A stretch of 43,649 nt of DNA from Bacteroidota bacterium (GTDB taxonomy: Bacteria > Bacteroidota > Rhodothermia > Rhodothermales > Salinibacteraceae), in contig JAAAOT010000270.1 in assembly GCA_009908725.1 (NCBI GenBank), positions 1 to 43,649 on the forward strand, written 5' to 3'. Of this stretch, positions 25,055-34,289 are shown one piece after another (the first letter of the stretch is position 1; every line of letters starts with the position of its first letter). The position numbers and the translations under genes are program-made. The notes beneath the pieces are model-generated. The model did not search any database and had not been told where the DNA came from. It worked only from the letters and a program-made list of their open reading frames with translations.

Positions 25055-25978
25055 TCACTCGTGCTCCGAAACGTGTCCGTGCGAACGGACGTGCTGGTGT
25101 GGTTCATGTGCGCGCCGCTGCGCGAGGTGGAGCGCACCGAGCACACCAGCTCTGGCACCGAAGTGGGGAGGCACGATGTAGGAATCAAGATTGCTCGTCA
25201 GACGAGGAAGATCGACGTAGCCCGCCAGTTCTTGTCGGAGGTGGTGACGAATACGGGGAAACAGATGCTTCTGCTGCATAACACCGCCGCCCAGGATGAT
25301 TCGTTCTGGGGAAAGGACGTAGATTAGCGTCGCACATGCCTGAGCGAGGTATTGCGCGTGAATGGACCAGATGGGATGATCCGTAGGGAGTTTCTCCGGT
25401 TGCGTACCGACGCGTGCCTCGAGTGCGGGTCCGGATGCGAGACCCTCCAGACAGTCTCCATGGTACGGGCAGAGGCCGTCGAACGTGTCCGCTTCGAGCC
25501 GGCGCACGCGAAGATGACCCATTTCTGGATGGAGCAGCCCATGGTGGGGGGTGCCATCGACGACAAATCCTCCGCCGATGCCCGTCCCAATTGTGAGGTA
25601 GAGGAGGCTGTCGACATCCGTGCCGGCTCCCCAGACGTACTCGGCAAGAGCTGCAGCATTCACATCTGTATCTACGGCGACCGGACAGTCGAGAGCCTGA
25701 AAGGGCTCGATGATGTCGACGTTTGACCAGCTTGCCTTGGGTGTGTTAAGAAGGCGACCGTACGCCGGGGAGTCCACACTAGGGTTGATTGGACCGAACG
25801 ATCCGATGCCCAGGGCGCGAAGCGGGGAAGAATGAGCCTGGAAGAAGTCCAAGACGGCCGTCAACGTTTCGTCGGGCGCGGTCGTCGGAATCCGAGTGAC
25901 TCGCTTCAGGTCATTCGGTCCGGATCCAGTGGCGCACACGAATTTGGTACCGCCTGCTTCGATGGCTCCAAACGTCAT
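25055..25978 (-). CDS. ROK family sugar kinase (fructokinase/mannokinase-like)
   Basis: A 307-residue ATP-dependent hexose kinase of the ROK family. It starts with the phosphate loop IEAGGTKFVCA (residues 6-16), has the catalytic Asp in AVDTDVNAAALAE (about 102-113), TIGTGIGGGFV for ATP, and the zinc-binding set HPEMGH plus CPYHGDCLEGLASGPA (His 155, Cys 170, His 173, Cys 176). This layout, with Cys-x2-His-x2-Cys right before LEG, is that of Bacillus YdhR/GmuE-type fructokinases rather than NagC-type regulators; no HTH domain is present. It lies 93 bp downstream of the LacI regulator on the same strand, likely as one operon, divergent from the SusC/SusD genes. It would phosphorylate the monosaccharide produced by that system. 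Confidence 0.9.
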   Translation of the reverse strand: MTFGAIEAGGTKFVCATGSGPNDLKRVTRIPTTAPDETLTAVLDFFQAHSSPLRALGIGSFGPINPSVDSPAYGRLLNTPKASWSNVDIIEPFQALDCPVAVDTDVNAAALAEYVWGAGTDVDSLLYLTIGTGIGGGFVVDGTPHHGLLHPEMGHLRVRRLEADTFDGLCPYHGDCLEGLASGPALEARVGTQPEKLPTDHPIWSIHAQYLAQACATLIYVLSPERIILGGGVMQQKHLFPRIRHHLRQELAGYVDLPRLTSNLDSYIVPPHFGARAGVLGALHLAQRRAHEPHQHVRSHGHVSEHE

Positions 25979-26071
25979 GTCGAGTGCGCGAGAAAAACAG
26001 AGAAGAGCAGATAGAAAGGGGGCCGAATCCTCACACCCATCGGGGCCGGATGCGAGGGCCGCGTGAGTCGA

Positions 26072-27082
26072 CTATGCGTCCATTTGGCTGCCGCAGGACG
26101 CACGGACAACAAGTTCCGGTTGGAGGACGATCAGAGCTGCGGCTCGGTCGGGAGATGCAATGCGGTCAAAAAGAAGATCTGCGGCCCGGCGTCCCATTTC
26201 GTAGCTCGGCTGGCGGACCGTGGTCAGGGGAGGATCGAGTAACTTCGCCCAAGGCGCATCATCAAACGTTACAACCGCGATGTCCTCTGGAATGCGCAGG
26301 TCGTGTTCGCGGACGCTCTCCAGGACACCGAGCGCGAGCTGGTTGTTTGCCGCGAAAAGAGCGGAGGGGGCGTGATCCAGTCGCAAGAGTTCGTCGGTTA
26401 ATGCTTTGCCAGCGTCGCGTATGGGACGCCCCTCTCGGACGAGCTCGTCGTCGAACGGGATGCCTTGATCATGGAGCGCTCGTCGGTACCCCGCCGCTCG
26501 CTCTGCACTCGTTGCGATCGTTTCGGGACCATTAATCAACCCGATCCGCCGGTGGCCGAGCTCGATCAGGTGGTTGACGATATCGCGTGCGCCGCGTTCG
26601 TTATCAACGACTACCGTGTCGACGGAGGCATCGGAGATGCGCCGATCGAAGAACACAAGGGGCATCCCGATATTTTTAATGTCCAGATTCAGGTCGCTTC
26701 GGGCGATCGGTGGGAGAATCACGCCATCTGCGGACTCAGCCTTGAGTACATCGACGTAGAACTGCTCGCGATCAGAGGTTTCGTCGGTATTGCACAGGAT
26801 AACCGCAGCGTCACGTGCATACGCAACATCCTCCGCGCCGCGAACGACGTCGGAATAGAACGGGTTCTGGATATCCGGAATGAGCAGGCCGAGCATGTGG
26901 GCCCGGCCGTCCAGCCGCCGAAGCCGGCGGGCAACCCGATTGGGCTGGTACCCCAGATCGTCGATTGCCGCCTTCACGCGGGTCCGTGTATCGTCATTGA
27001 CCATGTCCGGACGGTTGATCGTGCGTGACACAGTGCTGATCGAGACGCCGGCCTGACGCGCGACGTCTTCTAATGTGGCCAT
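26072..27082 (-). CDS. LacI family transcriptional regulator
   Basis: A 336-residue regulator with the LacI N-terminal helix-turn-helix (MATLEDVARQAGVSISTVSRTINRP, with the hinge helix at YQPNRVARRLRR), which binds palindromic operators centred on CG. It is followed by a periplasmic-binding-protein-like sensor domain (LGLLIPDIQNPFYSDVVRGAED, GLINGPETIATSAERAAGYR, ALFAANNQLALGVLESVRE, VVTFDDAPWAKLLDPPLTTVRQP). The ATG at 27082 (MATLED) fits the family start; the ATG at 27115 adds residues of no family similarity. Operator-like TGAAAACGTTTG sequences stand before this gene (27156-27167) and in the gap with susC1 (27485-27496), so autoregulation and control of the SusC/D operon are likely. The sugar effector is unknown. 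Confidence 0.93.
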   Translation of the reverse strand: MATLEDVARQAGVSISTVSRTINRPDMVNDDTRTRVKAAIDDLGYQPNRVARRLRRLDGRAHMLGLLIPDIQNPFYSDVVRGAEDVAYARDAAVILCNTDETSDREQFYVDVLKAESADGVILPPIARSDLNLDIKNIGMPLVFFDRRISDASVDTVVVDNERGARDIVNHLIELGHRRIGLINGPETIATSAERAAGYRRALHDQGIPFDDELVREGRPIRDAGKALTDELLRLDHAPSALFAANNQLALGVLESVREHDLRIPEDIAVVTFDDAPWAKLLDPPLTTVRQPSYEMGRRAADLLFDRIASPDRAAALIVLQPELVVRASCGSQMDA

Positions 27083-27155
27083 AAGCGGGAGCAGGGCAGT
27101 CGGAGAGTCATCCAATCGAAGGTATCAAACGAGGCCGATGGACTCAAATACGCCA

Positions 27156-27167
27156 CAAACGTTTTCA
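27156..27167 (-). promoter_or_regulatory. LacI-type operator before lacI
   Basis: On the minus strand the sequence is TGAAAACGTTTG, around the palindromic core AAACGTTT. It is 74 bp upstream of the lacI start and identical over 12 bp to 27485-27496. The CG-centred palindrome is typical of LacI-family operators. Confidence 0.75.
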
Positions 27168-27484
27168 CGCAATTGCATCCTTGTAAGCAACTGACACAAC
27201 TGCGAATGGACAGAGGCTTCCGGCAATGTCGGTCCTGTTTCCACTGGAAAACCGCCTCAGTCTGAATACAGTGGGGTTTAAGCCGAATCTGCCGAGAGGG
27301 CGGCTAGTAAAAACAATCATTGACGGTTGTTTGAGAAGCCTACTAGAGATCGGTGCCAAAAACCAAAGGGGCGCTCGAATCTGAGGCTCCAAGCCCTTGT
27401 AAAACGGCGAAGAAGGCCGCTTTTTTTGCTATCTTAGTTGAAAAGATAGAAGATAAGGGCAGGCTAAAAACTAAGGGCCCGCTC

Positions 27485-27496
27485 TGAAAACGTTTG
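27485..27496 (+). promoter_or_regulatory. LacI-type operator in the susC1 control region
   Basis: TGAAAACGTTTG, followed by CAATTAATTTGATCATG, i.e. directly upstream of the most AT-rich, promoter-like part of the gap. It is identical in 12 bp to the site in front of lacI (27156-27167, other strand). Confidence 0.75.
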
Positions 27497-27674
27497 CAAT
27501 TAATTTGATCATGTTATTAATTGGTGATGTGTCCGTGGGCTGGCCTCGTCCAGGGTGCGAGAGCACCCCGGAACCGAAGAGCCGCCATACCTCCGGCCGA
27601 CCGAGCCCTGAGCCAACGGCATTCCGCCCCTAAAAGCCGCGGCTTTGACCTAAAGACTCGAAGGGTGCCCCATT

Positions 27675-27734
27675 CTATTGGAAGCGCTTACGCCCCGTCC
27701 TATTGGAAGCGCTTATCGCTACGGGAGCGCTTGA
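27675..27734 (+). promoter_or_regulatory. Tandem AAGCGCTT operators upstream of susC1
   Basis: The 16-mer CTATTGGAAGCGCTTA occurs twice, at 27675-27690 and 27700-27715, exactly 25 bp apart. A third weaker site, GGGAGCGCTTGA, follows at 27723-27734, again about 20 bp later. The core AAGCGCTT is a CG-centred palindrome of LacI-family type but differs from AAACGTTT, so a second LacI-family protein may bind. The 11-mer TGGAAGCGCTT is also found before susC2 (36630-36640). Confidence 0.7.
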
Positions 27735-28050
27735 TGTTACGAACAGCCGGTCGAATGAGTATTTGCATCTGTCACTGCAGCCTCTGCCTCAATCAGCGCG
27801 TGGGGCTGCGTCCCAAGACCTCACTAACTCAGTGCTGAGTGTGATGCTACGAACGACAATGCACGATGTGCGAGATCTTGCGTCCTACGCTTCTCGACTC
27901 ACGTCCTTCGCGTTTCGGACCATTTCTTGTCCTGCGCCCAGTCCTTGTCGGTCTGGTGTAGACTCGGCTGGGTCCAAGCCGACGTCTACTTCTGTGAAAG
28001 ATTCGACGCCATCGCTCCGACGCGCACACGCCGCGCGACGGACCGAGTGG

Positions 28051-31000
28051 ATGGGGTGGACCCCCGTGTTCGTGCTTATGACCCTTCTTGTTCTGGGGCT
28101 GTGCCTTAGCTCCGCAGAACCGGCATACGCGCAGCAGCCCGACGTCATTACCGGGACCGTGACGGACGCACAGACCGGCGAGTCTCTCCCTGGCGTGAAT
28201 GTGCGCATTTTAGGCACGAACATCGGGGCAGCCACTAACACCGACGGGACCTACCGTTTGTCCCAGGTTCCGGCATCGGCCGACTCCTTGGCGTTTTCCT
28301 TCATCGGATACGTTACGGAGCGGGTGTCGATCGACGGCCGCTCGGAGATCGACATCCAGCTGGTCAAGCAGGTGCTGGAGGCAGGCGACCTTGTGGTGAC
28401 AGCGCTTGGTCTCGAGCAGGTGCAGCGGGCTCTCGGGTATTCGGTGGAGGAGATCGACGGTGCAGCGATTTCGCAAGTTGAGCGCGTCAATGTCGCGAAT
28501 GCCTTAGCTGGGCGTGTTGCGGGTCTCCAGGTCACGCAGAGCGGCTCGGGACCGGGCGGGTCGGCGCGCATTGTAGTTCGGGGGAGCAGCTCGTTGAACA
28601 AGGACAACCAAGCCCTAATCGTCCTCGACGGCGTCCCGGTGGATAACACCAACCTCCAGTCGGCTGGACGCTTCGGCGGATTCGACTACGGCGACGGCAT
28701 CACCAATCTCAATCCGAGCGACATCGAGTCCGTCTCGGTGCTCAAAGGACCAAACGCTGCCGCACTCTACGGGACGCGGGCCGCCAACGGTGCAATCGTC
28801 GTGACGACGAAGAAGGGGGAAGCGCAAGAGGGCCTCGGAGTGACTTACAACTCGACGCTCACCTTTGAATCGCCCACTGTATGGTTCGACGAGGAGTTCC
28901 AAAACACCTTCGGCCGAGGAACTCAAGGGCAGGTCTGCGTGGATCAAGACCCACCCGTGGGAAACCAGTGTCTGACGAACGACGGAACCCTGATCGCGTC
29001 GCCTGGGATCGAGTCGAGCTTCGGACCCCGTATGGAGGGCCAGCCCGTGCAGCGCTTCAATGGCGAAGTGGCACCGTTCTCGCCTCAGGAGGACAACATC
29101 CGCGACTTCTACGACATGGGCTCGACGGTGAGCAATAATCTGGCCCTCACTGGCGGGAACGAGACCGCTACATTCCGCGCTTCCTACACCAACTTGCAGA
29201 ACAATGGCATCTTGCCGGGTCATGATCTGGACCAGAATACGTTTCAACTCGCCGGAACGGTGAACCTGACCGACCGGCTGTCGGCCACTGGGCGGGCGAC
29301 GTACTTAAAGCGCACGACGTTCAACCGCCCCAATCTGACAGATAACCCGGACAACACCGTGTACAGCTTTCTGTTCACGCCGCGAAGCGTTCGGCTCGAC
29401 GCTCTGCAGCCGTTTCAGACGCCGAGTGGGCAGCCTGTCGTATGGAACAACCAGGTACCTGGGCGCCGCCAAAATCCGTACTGGACGGTCAATCTGAACA
29501 CCAACAACGACGAGCGAGACCGCCTGTTGGGTCTCTTACAAGCTGAGTACGCGATCGCTCCATGGTTGGCGCTGCAAGTGCGCGGAGGGCTCGACCAATA
29601 CGCTGAGCTTCGACGCTTCCGGCGCGCCAACAACACCGTGTTCGAAATCAGTACGGCTCCGAGCCGTGCGCTCTTTCGAGAGACCAGCGTCCGAGTCGAA
29701 GAAATCAATTACGACGCCCTCCTGACGGCCAGCGGTCAGCTGACATCGGATTTCTCCGGAGAGGTCAGTGTGGGTAGCAACCGCTTACTGCGTGAGGCGA
29801 CTCTGGAAGGATTTACGGGCAACGGAACCAGCGTGCCCAACCTGTTCGTCCGCACCAATGCGGTAGACGAAGTGCCATTCGTGGATGTGGTCGACCGGCG
29901 AGAGATTCAATCCATATACGCACTAGGCCGACTCGGATATCGGACCTACGCCTATCTCGACGTCTCGGCTCGCAACGACTGGTCGTCGACTCTGCCGGTA
30001 GACAATCGGTCTTTCTTCTACCCGTCGTTCAGCGGTAGCTTTATTTTCACGGATGCGTTTGATCTCGACGGACCGTACCTCTCTTTTGGGAAACTGCGTG
30101 CCTCGTGGGCCCAGACCGGGAACGACGCCGATCCGTTTCAAATTCAGCAGACTTTCGGGATCGGAGGCCCGCTGGGCGGCTCGTTCGGCGGGCAGAACTA
30201 CGCGAGCACGTCCGACGTCCGGCCCAACCCGAACACCGAGCCGGAGATCACCACCTCAGTCGAGATCGGGACTGACCTCCGGTTCCTACGCAACCGCCTG
30301 GACCTTGAGGTGACCTATTACACGCAGACAACCGACAACCAGGTGCTTGCGATTCCGGTTTCGTCCAGTTCGGGGTTCACCAGCCAGATAATCAACGCAG
30401 GAGAGATTACAAATCGTGGCTTTGAAGTTCGCGTCGGCGGGTCGCCCATTCGACAGGAAAACCTCCAGTGGAACCTCAACTTTAATTTCGCGGCCAACCG
30501 ATCGGAGGTCCGGAACTTCCCCGGCGACATCACCACCCGAGTTCTTGGGACGAGCCGGTCTGGCGTTCAGGTTGTTGCAGAAGAAGGAGAAGAGTTCGGC
30601 AACATCGTCGGTGAGCGCTACCTGCGAAACGATACGGGTGAGATCGTTGTCGGGCCTGACGGCATTCCTGAACGCGATCCCGAGCGCGGTGTGATTGGTA
30701 ATTTCCAACCAGATTGGACCGGCGGAGTGAACACGACCTTCCAGTGGCGGTCGATCTCTCTTGATGCCGTCATCGACATTCGGCAGGGAGGAGAGATATA
30801 CTCCCTCTCCAATGTCATCACCCATCAGAACGGGAACCACCGGGCGACGCTCGAAGGACGGGACAGAGGGTTCATCTTCGACGGTGTGACGGCTGACGGC
30901 GCGCCAAACCAGGTCGCCGTCGACCCCGAGGTCTTCTGGGCTGAGGTGGCGGCCTTTCCGGACGGAGCGATCGACGAAGAGTTTATCTACGACGCCAGCA

Positions 31001-31242
31001 ACATCCGTCTCAGCGAGGTTACGCTCCGCTACCGATTCCCCACCAGCTTGCTGCAGGCTACTCCGATTCGACGGGCCTCGATCTCGTTCATCGGTCGAAA
31101 CCTCTTCTTCCTCGAGCGACATACGGATGGCTTCGACCCCATCGCTTACAGCCGGAGCAACTCCTCGTTCGTGCAGGGCCTGGAGTACGCTGCCTTCCCC
31201 AACTCGCGAAGCCTTGGCGTCAACCTCAACGTCCAGTTCTAA
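28051..31242 (+). CDS. SusC/RagA family TonB-linked outer-membrane transporter (SusC1)
   Basis: A 1063-residue SusC-type receptor that, with its SusD partner, forms the outer-membrane gate for oligosaccharides or other oligomers. The ATG at 28051 gives a signal peptide (hydrophobic VFVLMTLLVLGLCLS, cut at AYA-QQ). A CarboxypepD_reg-like domain follows (VITGTVTDAQTGESLPGVNVRI to about 100). The plug has SGSGPGGSARIVVRGSSSL and the SusC signature LIVLDGVPVDNT, then SVSVLKGPNAAALYGTRAANGAIVVTTKKG. The barrel ends in NSRSLGVNLNVQF. A longer in-frame reading back to 27703 or ATGs at 27844/27859 is possible but would hide the signal sequence. susD1 starts 67 bp downstream. Likely controlled by the LacI protein encoded divergently. 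Confidence 0.93.
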   Translation: MGWTPVFVLMTLLVLGLCLSSAEPAYAQQPDVITGTVTDAQTGESLPGVNVRILGTNIGAATNTDGTYRLSQVPASADSLAFSFIGYVTERVSIDGRSEIDIQLVKQVLEAGDLVVTALGLEQVQRALGYSVEEIDGAAISQVERVNVANALAGRVAGLQVTQSGSGPGGSARIVVRGSSSLNKDNQALIVLDGVPVDNTNLQSAGRFGGFDYGDGITNLNPSDIESVSVLKGPNAAALYGTRAANGAIVVTTKKGEAQEGLGVTYNSTLTFESPTVWFDEEFQNTFGRGTQGQVCVDQDPPVGNQCLTNDGTLIASPGIESSFGPRMEGQPVQRFNGEVAPFSPQEDNIRDFYDMGSTVSNNLALTGGNETATFRASYTNLQNNGILPGHDLDQNTFQLAGTVNLTDRLSATGRATYLKRTTFNRPNLTDNPDNTVYSFLFTPRSVRLDALQPFQTPSGQPVVWNNQVPGRRQNPYWTVNLNTNNDERDRLLGLLQAEYAIAPWLALQVRGGLDQYAELRRFRRANNTVFEISTAPSRALFRETSVRVEEINYDALLTASGQLTSDFSGEVSVGSNRLLREATLEGFTGNGTSVPNLFVRTNAVDEVPFVDVVDRREIQSIYALGRLGYRTYAYLDVSARNDWSSTLPVDNRSFFYPSFSGSFIFTDAFDLDGPYLSFGKLRASWAQTGNDADPFQIQQTFGIGGPLGGSFGGQNYASTSDVRPNPNTEPEITTSVEIGTDLRFLRNRLDLEVTYYTQTTDNQVLAIPVSSSSGFTSQIINAGEITNRGFEVRVGGSPIRQENLQWNLNFNFAANRSEVRNFPGDITTRVLGTSRSGVQVVAEEGEEFGNIVGERYLRNDTGEIVVGPDGIPERDPERGVIGNFQPDWTGGVNTTFQWRSISLDAVIDIRQGGEIYSLSNVITHQNGNHRATLEGRDRGFIFDGVTADGAPNQVAVDPEVFWAEVAAFPDGAIDEEFIYDASNIRLSEVTLRYRFPTSLLQATPIRRASISFIGRNLFFLERHTDGFDPIAYSRSNSSFVQGLEYAAFPNSRSLGVNLNVQF

Positions 31243-31309
31243 CCGAACCCAAGTGCATATCCACTGGTGGTGATCTCCGCTCTCTTGAATGCTCCAACCC
31301 TCGAGTCCT

Positions 31310-32824
31310 ATGCGACTTCGTACTCCTAATACGTTCCCGGCGACGCCCTCTGGACTGGTTCCCCTCGCGGTGATATTGCTCTTGTGCGCTGCTTTCGTTG
31401 GCGCCTGCACCGACGACTTCGTCTCCATCAACGACGATCCCATCGAGCCAACAGCAGTTCCGGAAGACCTGCTATTTACGCGTTCGCTGCGCAAGGCGAT
31501 GCTCGACGACTTTACCTGGCAGGTCGGCGAGCACTTGCACCCTAACATGTTCGTGCAGCACTTTGCGAACTCCACACCTAGTTTCAACACCGACCGCTAC
31601 GAGGTGAACAACGGCTGGCTTACACGCTATTGGGACATTGCCTACACCGACTACGGCAAAGACATCCAGCAGGTGATCGAGCAGACCCAGGGCGACCCGC
31701 AGAAGGTCAATAAGCTTGCGCAGGCTCGTATCTGGAAGGTGTTCGTGGTGCACCGCCTGACGGATTTTTTCGGCGACATTCCCTACTCCGAGGCTTTCCA
31801 GGGTGATGAAACGCCCGTTTATGACCCGCAAGAAGAAATTTACCGTGACTTGTTTGCCGAACTAGATGCTGCTGTGGCACAGTTCGACCCTGGGCAGCAA
31901 GACCGGTTCGGGTCGGCAGACGTGCTCTACCAGGACGACGTGACACGCTGGCAGCAGTTTGCTAACTCGCTCCGACTGCGTCTTGCTCTCCGGGTTTCGG
32001 CCGTTGACCGTGGCCTGGCAGAACAGCAAGCCCAGGCGGCCGTCAACGGGCCGTCCGGCTTAATCGCGTCGAACGAGGCCTCGGCTCGGCTCCTGCCCTC
32101 CGGGGGATCCCGGACTGAGCGCAACCCACTGGCGACGGTGATGGGCTTTCAGGACAGCCGGGTGAGCCAGACGCTCGAGACGACCCTACGCGACCTCAAC
32201 GATCCGCGGCTCTCGGTCTACATCGCGCCGGCCGTGGGGGATGAGTTCGACGAGCGCCGAGGCTTTCCGAACGGTCTCACGGCATCGCAAATTCAGCAGG
32301 AGAACGTGGCCCGTTTCTCGATTGCCGGTGAGGTTTTCCAGACGCCTTCCAATCCCATCAGCGTCCTTTCGCACTCGGAAGTGCGTTTCCTGCAAGCCGA
32401 GGCGGCGGTGCGAGGCTTGACCAGGGGCGATCCCGGGGCTCTCTATGAGCAGGGCGTCGAGGCCGTCATGCAGCGCTACGCGGTCCCGTCTGCCGACGTG
32501 GAGGCGTACCTCGCGCAGCCGGAGGTTGCCTGGGACCCCGCCGACTCCGATGATGAGAAGGTGCGGAAGATTATTCTCCAGAAGTGGCTTGCGCTCTTTG
32601 GGCGGAGCGGGTTCGAGGCTTGGTCGGAGTATCGCCGCACCGGCCTTCCCGAACTGCAGCCGATCGGCGCTACGAGTGGCGGCGGCACGGGCGGCATTGT
32701 ACCGCGTCGCGTGCCGTATCCGGAGTCGGAAGATTTCCTCAACACCGAAAATCACGAGGCCGCCGTCGCGCGCCTTGGCGAGGGTGATACCTATCTGTCT
32801 CGGATGTGGTGGGACGTAGAATAG
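31310..32824 (+). CDS. SusD/RagB family lipoprotein (SusD1)
   Basis: A 504-residue surface lipoprotein that caps SusC1 and binds ligand. The ATG at 31310 (MRLRTPN) gives a signal with a lipobox VGAC, Cys at about 33, followed by the acidic TDDFVSINDDP common to SusD export signals. The helical TPR-like scaffold shows QVIEQTQGDPQKVNKLAQARIWKVFVVHRLTDFFGDIPYSEAFQGDE, a hallmark of SusD-like proteins, and the C-terminal half has LPNGLT-like FPNGLTASQIQ, VRFLQAEAAVRG, and IILQKWLALFGRSGFEAWSEYRRTGLPEL. It follows susC1 by 67 bp and precedes a GHL10 lipoprotein gene. It is paralogous to 40210-41766, with the same order of motifs throughout. Confidence 0.93.
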   Translation: MRLRTPNTFPATPSGLVPLAVILLLCAAFVGACTDDFVSINDDPIEPTAVPEDLLFTRSLRKAMLDDFTWQVGEHLHPNMFVQHFANSTPSFNTDRYEVNNGWLTRYWDIAYTDYGKDIQQVIEQTQGDPQKVNKLAQARIWKVFVVHRLTDFFGDIPYSEAFQGDETPVYDPQEEIYRDLFAELDAAVAQFDPGQQDRFGSADVLYQDDVTRWQQFANSLRLRLALRVSAVDRGLAEQQAQAAVNGPSGLIASNEASARLLPSGGSRTERNPLATVMGFQDSRVSQTLETTLRDLNDPRLSVYIAPAVGDEFDERRGFPNGLTASQIQQENVARFSIAGEVFQTPSNPISVLSHSEVRFLQAEAAVRGLTRGDPGALYEQGVEAVMQRYAVPSADVEAYLAQPEVAWDPADSDDEKVRKIILQKWLALFGRSGFEAWSEYRRTGLPELQPIGATSGGGTGGIVPRRVPYPESEDFLNTENHEAAVARLGEGDTYLSRMWWDVE

Positions 32825-32989
32825 GACCACGGAGCGGGGTGAACTTTCGGATCACGGCAGTTCCGTACGCTTCGCTAGGCCTTGCGGTGCACCCGTTGGA
32901 CCCCTTCCCGATATTCCCTGCCGTCGGCCCGGCGTGTTCAGTATCGGGCGCAGGGCGTTCCGTGTAGGCCGTTAGTACCTAACGTATCC

Positions 32990-34258
32990 ATGGATCACGA
33001 ATCAAAGGTCGAAATCGGTGCTGCTGCCGGCAGTGCTACGATCGTTCAGGCTCAGGCGCTCGAGGCCCGGCGGATTTGGCCTTTCGCTGTGGACCTAGTC
33101 CTTCTGCTTGCTTGTGTCCTAACTCTCGTTGCGTGTCAGGAGGATTCAAACGCGCCGTCCGTTCCTGCTCCTACTCCCGAACTGCGCGGCGTCTGGATCA
33201 CGAACGTCGATTCGAAGGTTCTCGACAGCCGGACCCGCATCGATGAGGCCATGCAGTTCCTTGCGGCACACAACTTCAACGTTGTCTTCCCGGTGGTGTG
33301 GAACGATGGACACACGCTCTATCCGAGCGCTGTCACCGACAGCGTCTACGGTGTGCGCATCGACCCACGCTTTGCCGGTCGGGATCCCCTGGCGGATGTC
33401 GTCGCGGCCGCTCGGGCGCATGGGCTCGCCGTGATCCCATGGTTCGAATTCGGCTTTGCCGCTGCGCACGGAACCCCCGGCCCGCTCCTCACCGCCAAGC
33501 CGAGTTGGGCAGCTCGTGACACCGCTGGCGACGTACTGACAAAGAACAACTTTCTGTGGATGAACGGCTACCACCCGGAGGTGCAGCGCTTCCTGCTCTC
33601 CCTCGTTCGGGAGGTCGTCACGCGGTACGACATAGACGGTGTCCAGGGAGACGATCGGCTTCCGGCGCAGCCGGTCGAAGGAGGATACGCACGCCGCACC
33701 CGGGCGCTTTACCGAGCGGCCCATGCCGGACAGTCTCCGCCTCTTGCTCCGCGCGACTCTATTTGGAAACGGTGGCGTGCCGATCAGCTCAATACCTTCG
33801 CTGCACGCGTCTATCGTACTGTGAAGCAGGTGGATTCCACGCTCCAGGTATCCTGGGCCCCCAGTGTGTATCCGTGGTCGTATGACGAATATTTGCAAGA
33901 CTGGCCGACCTGGATGCGAAACGGATCTGGTGACCTCGTCCACCCCCAGGTGTACCGCCGCGACTCAACTCGCTATCGGCGCACCCTCCAGCGTCAGCAT
34001 CCCGACACGCTCAAGGTTGCCCCTATGTTGAAGCAGTCGATGTATCCCGGAGTACTTCTGCAGGTTGGAGACTATCGCATGACCCCCGACGCGCTGCTTC
34101 ATGCCGTGCACACCAACCGTGCACAGGGGTACGCGGGGGAGGTGTTCTTTTTCTACGAAGGTCTTCGGGCTGATGGGGGCCGGCTTGCCGCCGTGCTGCG
34201 CGATCACGTGTATCGCGACCCGGCGCCGCTCCCGTTCCGTCGCGCCAGCCTCGACTGA
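32990..34258 (+). CDS. GHL10 (PF02638/COG1649) family glycosyl hydrolase-like lipoprotein, copy 1
   Basis: A 422-residue predicted lipoprotein (lipobox LTLVAC, Cys at about 49; ATG at 32990) carrying a TIM-barrel domain of the GHL10/YngK type. Markers in order are ELRGVWITNVDSKVLDSRTRIDEAMQFL, HNFNVVFPVVWNDGHTLYPS, GLAVIPWFEFGF, DIDGVQGDDRLPAQPVEGGY, VSWAPSVYPWSYDEYLQDWPTW, LVHPQVYRRD, and GEVFFFYEGLR. Common relatives read FDDY or LDDY where this has GDDR, at the catalytic face. The enzyme is presumed to act on glycans; no precise substrate can be given. It follows susD1 by 165 bp and is the third member of the first SusC-SusD-GHL10 triad. The last 16 residues (VYRDPAPLPFRRASLD) are identical to the second copy at the window end. 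Confidence 0.88.
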   Translation: MDHESKVEIGAAAGSATIVQAQALEARRIWPFAVDLVLLLACVLTLVACQEDSNAPSVPAPTPELRGVWITNVDSKVLDSRTRIDEAMQFLAAHNFNVVFPVVWNDGHTLYPSAVTDSVYGVRIDPRFAGRDPLADVVAAARAHGLAVIPWFEFGFAAAHGTPGPLLTAKPSWAARDTAGDVLTKNNFLWMNGYHPEVQRFLLSLVREVVTRYDIDGVQGDDRLPAQPVEGGYARRTRALYRAAHAGQSPPLAPRDSIWKRWRADQLNTFAARVYRTVKQVDSTLQVSWAPSVYPWSYDEYLQDWPTWMRNGSGDLVHPQVYRRDSTRYRRTLQRQHPDTLKVAPMLKQSMYPGVLLQVGDYRMTPDALLHAVHTNRAQGYAGEVFFFYEGLRADGGRLAAVLRDHVYRDPAPLPFRRASLD

Positions 34259-34289
34259 GGACGCTCGCCCGTCCCGCGACTGAGGACGC
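34252..34289. repeat. 13-bp direct repeat at the gene end
   Basis: CGACTGAGGACGC occurs at 34252-34264, spanning the GHL10 stop codon, and again at 34277-34289. A more diverged trace of the preceding coding bases (CCGCGCCGGCCCCGAC, about 34301-34316) follows. The unit looks like a slipped duplicate of the gene's 3' end. The window ends inside the same sequence (43640-43649) after copy 2. Confidence 0.65.

Larger units (their letters stand above)
27083..28050. promoter_or_regulatory. Divergent lacI/susC1 control region
   Basis: Nearly 1 kb without a supportable gene, AT-richer than its flanks. Besides the operators listed separately it holds the following: a 6-bp inverted repeat AAACAA/TTGTTT (27311-27332); a weak hairpin followed by seven T (27405-27427); a 7-bp inverted repeat CTATCTT/AAGATAG (27429-27448); and a 14-bp perfect palindrome AAAGCCGCGGCTTT (27633-27646). 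An open frame in the SusC1 frame extends up to 27703, but its codon use is poor and the signal peptide begins at 28051. The long untranslated leader is therefore probably real. Confidence 0.6.

Noticed and set aside
24815-25327. Plus-strand open frame with FGRRS-type five-residue repeats
   Set aside because: The repeats reflect the 15-bp DNA repeats, and the frame overlaps the ROK kinase gene on the other strand with no sign of a real protein.
27497-27525. Bacteroidota-type promoter (TTTG and TAnnTTTG) before susC1
   Set aside because: TTAATTTG at 27500-27507 matches seven of eight bases, but no TTTG lies at the required distance upstream; too weak to list.
27703-28050. N-terminal extension of SusC1
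   Set aside because: The extension would put more than 100 residues before the signal peptide, overlaps operator repeats and has poor codon use; the ATG at 28051 gives a standard signal sequence.
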